DNA from: Takakia lepidozioides
Taxonomy: Eukaryota > Streptophyta > Takakiopsida > Takakiales > Takakiaceae
Direction: 5' to 3'
Assembly (NCBI GenBank): GCA_030704615.1
Contig: CM060733.1
Coordinates: 16,430,001 to 16,494,000 of the forward strand
DNA length: 64,000 nucleotides
Shown: positions 58,156-64,000 of the stretch, piece by piece
Layout of the letters: each line of letters opens with the position of its first letter
Numbering within the stretch: the stretch's first letter is position 1
Position numbers and translations under genes: made by a program
The notes under the pieces: model-generated
What the model was told of the DNA's origin: nothing
The model's input: the letters and a program-made list of their open reading frames with translations, nothing else
Databases searched by the model: none

Positions 58156-59067
58156 CTACGCAAAAGTCAGGAGCCCAGTCTCACTATCGATATAAACGGG
58201 ATGTAGCCATACTGGGAACTTTTCATCCTCAGGTGATGCTCTCAGCAACGGCAAATAATGAAGTTCCTTTGGGATGAAAATGAGTGAGTCGTTGTGGCGC
58301 GAATTATTTGGTCCTCTGAAGTATTGTGGTGAACTGTTAAAGGCACTCTGACTGCTCTCGGGGTTCCAAAGGGGCATTGAACCACTAGTCCTAGATCTCA
58401 AAACCAATTCAAGACACGCTGGATTGAAACAACTTGGAGGCTCATCTCCGGCTCTTGGAGTGGCGAAATTATCAATAGGGGTCATTGGCTTTCCTTCGGG
58501 ACTCCCGGAGATAGTCATTGCAAGTCCTTGAGTTAGCGGTGAGCCCATCCAATCCCTGACATTATAGCTGAGGTCACTGATTTGTCCAGGAGTTATCGGA
58601 GATCCAGCCCAATCTCTTAGATTGAAACTCGGCCCTGATATAGTAAACCCTGAAATTACACTTGACATGACCGTGTATGGTTTCCCATCACATATCGACC
58701 TGTTTCTCTTCACAGACGGAATTGAAACACCAGATTGTGTGAACATTGGTCCATCTCCTACAGTACCTATCTTCAGTTGCGGTGTAGTGCATTCAGCCGT
58801 GGATGAGATACACATGGATGACATTCGTTTCTTCGAATGGTTTGAGTGACAGGATGTCGGCAGTTTTGTTGGAAACTGCGGAGTATTATCCAAATCATCC
58901 GGCCCGTCCACACTGTCCATTCTATAATTGACGAGAGCATTAGATACAAGGCTAGGAAGATTAGCTCTGAATATTATATGGTTACAAATCACGTTACAAA
59001 TCATATTATTAACCATCCAAGATAAACAACTATTGATGACATTCTGAATCAAATGAAAGTTTACCAT
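58156..59067 (-). CDS. Ser/Pro-rich protein of unknown family
   Basis: A 303-residue open frame has no family that I recognise. It contains a tandem motif, (F/Y)N(L/V)RDW(A/M)GSP(I/L)T(P/Q)G, about 25 residues apart, and many SP/TP dipeptides, as in disordered phosphoprotein regions. The C-terminus, FPVWLHPVYIDSETGLLTFA, looks ordered. It begins 70 bp beyond the CACTA right end, inside the older element flanked by CGGACC palindromes, on the same strand as the FCP1-like gene. It may therefore be part of that gene, separated from it by the CACTA insertion. Confidence 0.45.
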   Translation of the reverse strand: MVNFHLIQNVINSCLSWMVNNMICNVICNHIIFRANLPSLVSNALVNYRMDSVDGPDDLDNTPQFPTKLPTSCHSNHSKKRMSSMCISSTAECTTPQLKIGTVGDGPMFTQSGVSIPSVKRNRSICDGKPYTVMSSVISGFTISGPSFNLRDWAGSPITPGQISDLSYNVRDWMGSPLTQGLAMTISGSPEGKPMTPIDNFATPRAGDEPPSCFNPACLELVLRSRTSGSMPLWNPESSQSAFNSSPQYFRGPNNSRHNDSLIFIPKELHYLPLLRASPEDEKFPVWLHPVYIDSETGLLTFA

Positions 59068-59214
59068 CCACTTTTGAAGTCAATCTATCATAGGTTAGCT
59101 AAGTCACTTGGATTTAAAGGTTCCGTGCTAACTATCCTAACGCAAACACTGACAACTAGATGTTATACTTTTGATTTCGTCCAGCTCTAGACACATTTGT
59201 TTGTGCTTAACTGA

Positions 59215-60830
59215 AGACGATTTGGACCTGGGTTTCATGCAGGTCATCGAACCCAGGTCCGAAACACACCATTCTTAGTGATGAACTAAAAAAATTCATT
59301 GCACGGACTCCATGTCGGCACAACTACTCTAGTGGATTATAGCTGTTTTGGTTACATGATCCGTTACACTTCTCAAGGCTGATTGTTTCGTCCCATGGTC
59401 CACAATCTATTATCGTTTAATGAGCTTGATCGTTCCTAGGTTTAGTGACAGTACCTTACAGCACTCTGGGCACTGATATGATTATTCAGGTAATCGGACC
59501 CGGGTCCGAAACCTAGCAAGGTTAGAGACAGTTCAGCGTTCGTGTTATTCTTACCATCTATTGACACACATGACACAACTTCTATGTCTCCAATGAACAT
59601 TTTATCCCGTCAGGCTTATTTCTTTGGAACTCGGTCCAGACTCAATGACATGTTAGTATAACAATACTACCTACAATTCGGGGTACTATTGTTTGAGTGA
59701 ACTTATGTATCTTTTATATGCTCGATAGTGGGAGGTCCGTTCTTTATTTAGAGAAGATATGGCCATTATCTAGTTATATATTGCTATAAACATCTTGAGT
59801 TCATCGTTGATACACTTAGAACAATGTACGAAGTGTGTTCTTTTTCTTGTTTCAGCTTTTAGGTGTGCATACATGAGTCTGCAGGCTGGCATGGAGGAAT
59901 TAAAAGAGAATCTGGTCCCAACTTTCACACATGACATGGAACACCAAAGTTGTCATGGTCATATATTTCCACATGATGAGGTGGCTTCTGAAGTGGGTAT
60001 AGAGGTATTCAAGTCCAACTGGTCTGTATTGAATTCTCATGTAGGTCTTGTACGTGAGGTTTCCACGTATTGTTTTCTGATAAGTTCTATGCATGTCTGG
60101 ATCATTGTTAGATAATATCACTATCATTGTCATGAAAGTGAAATGTAGTAGGACTTGGCATGGCAAGAGGTTTACATAGACATTGACCACGTCCTCCCTA
60201 AGAGAACAACCACCTCACTTTGTAATATAAAAGATACCCAAGTTCACTCAAAAGCTTCCATTGGATAGCAATGTACTCTTGTTTGAGTGAACTTAGGTAT
60301 CTTTTACATGAGATAGTGGGAGGTCTGTTATTTATTTAAAATATATAGGATATTATCTTGTGCTATAAACATCTTGAGTTCATAAGTTGGTCTACTCAAT
60401 CTCACTGTTCAATCCCCAAAGTTTATATTCCCATCGGTTTATCAAACAGACAATTGCGGTTCAAATTGACATGTATACAATGATGCTTCACTATATATTG
60501 ACGATGAAGGATTTCGAAGACCTGTCGAGTCTCCCTTGCTCCGCTGAGAGGAAGACTACTGGTCATGTTATCGATATGGACGTGGAGAGCTTTCGTAGTG
60601 ATGGATTGCCACGTATTTTTTATTCTATTCTTGATTTGGACTTAAAGTGGCACTCTCCGAGTCATACTGAAGTCAAGGTAAATGAATCTAATCATTCTTT
60701 GACTAGACGATATAGGTCGAGTCATCTGCTCAATCTCTTTCAGAGAGTATGTGCCACATCTCCCACTAGTCCACGATCATCATCTTATGTTTACTTCATT
60801 TCGGACCCGGGTCCAAAGTATCTACATGTC
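59215..60830. repeat. CGGACC palindromes and a 130-bp direct repeat
   Basis: Palindrome family members lie at about 59223-59270 (split by an insertion), 59498-59515 and 60801-60815. A direct repeat of about 130 bp (ttgtttgagtgaactta, gatagtgggaggtc and gctataaacatcttgagttc) occurs at about 59690-59805 and 60265-60385. The palindromes match those at 44.6-45.9 kb. Confidence 0.65.
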
Positions 60831-61290
60831 TTGTCTCTAACTTGTACATCTCATGCATTTCACAGGTTGTTCCGCTCTCGGATCAATCTTTAGAGGTTAA
60901 TGAGATAGTGTCAGTTGACACTGTTCTTCCACAATCAACAATGACTGCTCCGTTGTTGGAATCATCTGTGGAGGTTGTACAAGCGGTGCCCTTTGTTACC
61001 GGTCTTCCGCGATCGTCAATGGTTGCCCCAATTTTAGACAACGATGTTATCTCTGCTTCTTACAATCAACAACGGATCTCGCAAGGGAAGGTGCTATATT
61101 TGAAATTGTTTTGATTCATGCCCATTGAGCTCCTCATATTGAATTGGTTGCATGTGATGCTGAAGATTTTTTTTTTTTTTTTTTTTTTTTTCTAGATACT
61201 AGAGAAGGAAAAAATGGATCAACGCGCACGAACACAACTCGTAATGGAGAGTATTCCACCCAAATCTTGTTCCTCTGGTGGAGATGCATT
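59863..61290 (+). CDS. Possible multi-exon transposon-associated gene, truncated
   Basis: Exon-like blocks with splice-like borders are 59863-60041 (ag|gtgtgcat ... ctcat|gtaggt), about 60481-60679 (…gaagtcaag|gtaaat), about 60866-61089 (cacag|gttgttccg ... gggaag|gtgcta) and 61195 to about 61290, preceded by a 24-T tract and ctag. The third block encodes two copies of a ~26-residue unit (EVNEIVSVDTVLPQSTMTAP and EVVQAVPFVTGLPRSSMVAP). I recognise no family. The last block runs into the methyltransferase-like frame, so the gene is cut by the gypsy-related insertion. The exact exons are tentative. Confidence 0.35.
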
Positions 61291-61299
61291 ACTTGATTC

Positions 61300-61645
61300 A
61301 CTTCGCCATGTTGCTTAGTTGGTGCAGCAGTACCCTGAGTTGTTGCCGGTGTGTGCAGCTCGTGGATATCAGCAGGCCTTGCCAGCAGACATTTCATTGC
61401 TGGGGGCACAGGATTTGGAGCGGGTTGGCTCCATTCACTTGGTAGTGGTAGGTTGGCCTTGCCAAGGGCATTCATCAGCCGGACATGGCAATGGATTGCG
61501 AAACTCGAGGTCGGGTCTGTTTTGGGAGATGGTGCGGGTTTTGCGCCACTTACAGCTTCATCAAGCTGTATCTCCAACATACATCTTGGAGAATGTGCCA
61601 CTATTAGGCAATTCTCGGGCCAGGGTGAAGGCCAGTGTGCACGGG
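61300..61645 (+). pseudogene. C5-cytosine methyltransferase fragment fused in frame to RT
   Basis: The frame reads QQYPELLPVCAARGYQQALP, then IHLVVVGWPCQGHSSAG with the PCQ catalytic-cysteine motif IV at about 61455-61475, then NSRSGLFWEMVRVL, then YILENVP with motif VI (ENV) at 61589-61597. This arrangement is that of DNA cytosine-5 methyltransferases of the DNMT3/DRM-like or retroelement-borne type. Motif I (AdoMet loop), motifs VIII-X and the target recognition domain are missing. An in-frame TAG at about 61316 (probably once CAG) lies upstream. At about 61639-61645 the frame passes without a stop into RT sequence (HGKDCLYQWRFLSFG). It cannot be an active enzyme as it stands. Confidence 0.75.
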
Positions 61646-64000
61646 AAGGATTGTCTATATCAGTGGCGGTTCTTATCATTCGGGCTTAAGAACGCTCCTG
61701 TAGAGTTCCAGAGAGTCATGGACAGGATTCTAGCAGGGGTGGACTTTTCTCGGTGCTACATAGATGACATCATCATCTTTAGTGCTACGGTGGAGGAGCA
61801 CAAGAGACACCTTCAGGTGGTGTTTGAGCGCTTGAGGGCGCACGGATTGAAATTACATTCGGGTAAGTACAAGTTTTCCACAACCAGATTGAGTATCTGG
61901 GCCACATGATATATCCTGGAGGATTGGGGGTACAGCAGACTAAGGTAGAGGCCATCGCACAGATTCCAAACCCCATGGATGTGAGCCGAGTTCGAGCTTT
62001 CATGGGGTTGACAAACTATTATAGACGGTTTGTTAAGGGATTTAGTGCTATTGCAAAGGCTCTAACCAAAATGACCAAGGTAGAGTAGGAGTGGCAGTGG
62101 GAAGATGAGCAAGAGCAAGCTTTTCAGGAGCTCAAGGCAAGGTTGACCTCGGCGCCCATCTTGAGACGACCTATCAGGGGGCGCCCTTTTCAGCTGCATA
62201 TGGATTGGAGTATGTTGGGGCTTGGAGTGGTGCTCACACAGGTGGATGATGAGGGACGGGAGTTCGTAGTGGCTTATGCTAGCCGCTCGAACAACGTTGC
62301 AATGTCTAAGTATAGCTCATATGAGGGGGAGTGCTTAGCTGCAGTGTGGGCCGTGACACACTTCAGGTGCTATCTATACGGCAATCTCTTCTCCCTTATC
62401 ACGGATCACCAGCCACTCAAGTGGTTGATGAAGTCAGATAAGCTTACGGGGAAGCTTGCACGGTGGGCACTTATACTCCAGGAATATGACTTTCAGGTTT
62501 TGCATCGACCGGGTTTGGTCAATAGGGATGCAGATGGATTGAGTCGCAATCCATGCACGAGCCAACATGATGACACTGGAGCTCGGTGGCATGGTGAGAC
62601 GGACGAGGAGATGGTGTCGGGATGGCATGCATCTGCCTTTTTGTATATCTTGGCATCGGGAGGTCAGGTTGGACCTACAACATGGCTAACTGTAGACGGA
62701 GTGTTTGAGGACCCTGACGCTAGTGATGAGCCAGGTGGTGCCAGAGATATACATGAGGATTCGGTTGTGTTGGACTACCTCCGCACTGGAGACACGGCAG
62801 CTAGTGTGACTGCCAAAGAGAGGGATCGGATCCTGCAACAAGCCAAGAGGTTCAAGTGGGAGGGGATACACCTGCTTCGAGTGTGGGAGGATGGTCGGGT
62901 GAGGATTGTGCCTCACCCCACACAACGTGCACGGTTAGTGCGGCATGCCCATGAGGAGTTGGGGCATTTTGGAGTACGACGCACTCACAGTCCACTACAG
63001 GGGCAGTATTGGTGGCGTGGTATGCACACAGAGGTGCAATAGTTCGTGGCTAGGTGCATGGTGTGTGACAGGGTGCGGGCTTTATTCAACGCCCCTACAC
63101 CACAGTTGTATCATTTACCCATCATGGGATTGGGCTATAGGTGGAGTCTTGACTTCGCAGGACCATTGCCACTGACGATGCGCCATCACATATATGTGTT
63201 GGTGATGGTGGAGCACTTCTCCAAGTGGATTGAGTTGGTTCCATTGCCTGATAAGGCTAGTGAGGGAGCTGTGTATGCATTCTTGGATCGTGTGTTTAGC
63301 CGATTTGGTGCTCCGACTGAGGTACTCACGGACCAAGGGAGAGAGTTCTTGGGGGAGTTTCAGGCTTTGTGTGATAAAGCCTTGATAGACCACTGTACCA
63401 CTTCTCGGGATCATCCTGAGGCCGATGGCTTGGCAGAGAGAGCGGTACAGACCGTGAAGAGGGGGTTGCGCAAGTATGGTTTGCAAAAATGACACCTGGG
63501 AGATTGAGATCTTCAGGTACCTTGGTTAGCCATGGGCTACAGGTTTAGCAAGCAAGCATCACTTGCCTCCTTCTCACCATGTTTCCTTCTCTTTGGCCGA
63601 GAGCCGGATTTGCCTGCATCTATTCGCAGGGAGGCTGCAGTAGTCCTCAACCTTGATGATCCGGATGTATGGACACAAGCATGTGCCGAGCGGACAGAGT
63701 TGTTCAAGAGAGTCATGCCTATGGCTTTTGAGACCCTTGCTATTACCCAACACCGAGACACATTGAGGTATGTCACTATACGTGGAGGGGGATATCGGCC
63801 AGGTGTTCGGCGTTTCCACCCTGGGGACTATGTGTATCTGCAGCAGACAACGCATACGACCTTGGATGTCACAGCAGGACGTGTGATTCTAAGGTTCAGG
63901 GAGGTGTTGCCTTCAGGATTGTTGATCCTAGAGGGTCGAGATGGCATGGTATGGAATGACCATGTGCGCAATTGTGCGCCATGTCACCTTTCACATGTGG
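61640..64000 (+). pseudogene. pol: Gypsy pol (RT C-terminal half, RNase H, integrase), decayed
   Basis: The RT palm YIDDIIIFSA lies near 61760, and the thumb and connection reach about 62090. The RNase H acidic residues are at MDWSMLGLG, YEGECLAAVW and ITDHQPLKWL. The integrase HHCC finger begins at HAHEELGHFG and continues with CMVCDRV, and the DDE residues are in SLDFAGPLP, LTDQGREF and EADGLAE. Lesions relative to copy 1 are a 1-base deletion near 61885, TAG at 62086, TAG at 63040 (CAG in copy 1) and TGA near 63490. Sequence continues in the integrase C-terminal region to the window end, where the PHD finger would start next. Confidence 0.88.

Larger units (their letters stand above)
61300..64000 (+). 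mobile_element. Ty3/gypsy retrotransposon, second copy, chimeric 5' end
   Basis: From about 61640 the plus strand matches the minus-strand element at 30600-33135 through RT, RNase H and integrase. It runs off the window just before the PHD finger. Upstream of 61640, methyltransferase-like sequence replaces the RT N-terminal half. No 5' LTR is seen. Confidence 0.85.

Overview
The window is nuclear DNA of a land plant, probably a non-seed plant such as a moss, liverwort or lycophyte. Three spliced genes with GT-AG introns encode proteins that closely resemble plant families, and the rest is dominated by plant-type transposable elements. I cannot fix the species from sequence alone.

The left 26 kb is gene-bearing. 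An Enhancer-of-Polycomb-like gene (NuA4/TIP60-type acetyltransferase subunit) spans 4699-10753. About 530 bp downstream on the same strand is a complete TMEM147-like ER membrane protein gene (11282-14397). A complete WSD1-type wax ester synthase/diacylglycerol acyltransferase gene follows at 20291-25394. The 3' flank of the WSD gene is duplicated just downstream of the TMEM147-like gene. That duplicate carries a 710-bp insertion with Helitron-like ends, so the paralogous copy acts as its empty site. Between the genes lie a roughly 0.9 kb array of GCGACCGCC/GGCGGTCGC palindromes and a DUF659 (hAT transposase) remnant. A LINE C-terminal fragment sits inside a WSD intron.

From about 29.6 kb onward the window is nested mobile DNA. 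A 5'-truncated Ty3/gypsy element lies on the minus strand (29629-34022). It has a 3' LTR, a decayed pol and a canonical PHD finger at the integrase C-terminus. AT-rich tandem repeats follow. Next come a broken DUF7869-type gene (36548-39924), SINE-like sequences and palindrome arrays, and an FCP1/HAD-type phosphatase-like gene (46225-47400). A CACTA (En/Spm) element at about 47.4-58.1 kb carries a tnp2-type transposase and a divergently transcribed proline-rich second gene. Its right TAGTG end is at 58085.

The window ends in a second, plus-strand copy of the same gypsy family (about 61.3-64.0 kb). There the N-terminal half of the reverse transcriptase is replaced, in one open frame, by part of a C5-cytosine methyltransferase (motifs IV and VI visible).

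The strongest candidates for something undescribed are the methyltransferase-reverse transcriptase chimera taken together with the PHD-tailed integrase of the same family. Next is the repeated appearance of unrelated palindrome arrays next to DNA transposon remains.
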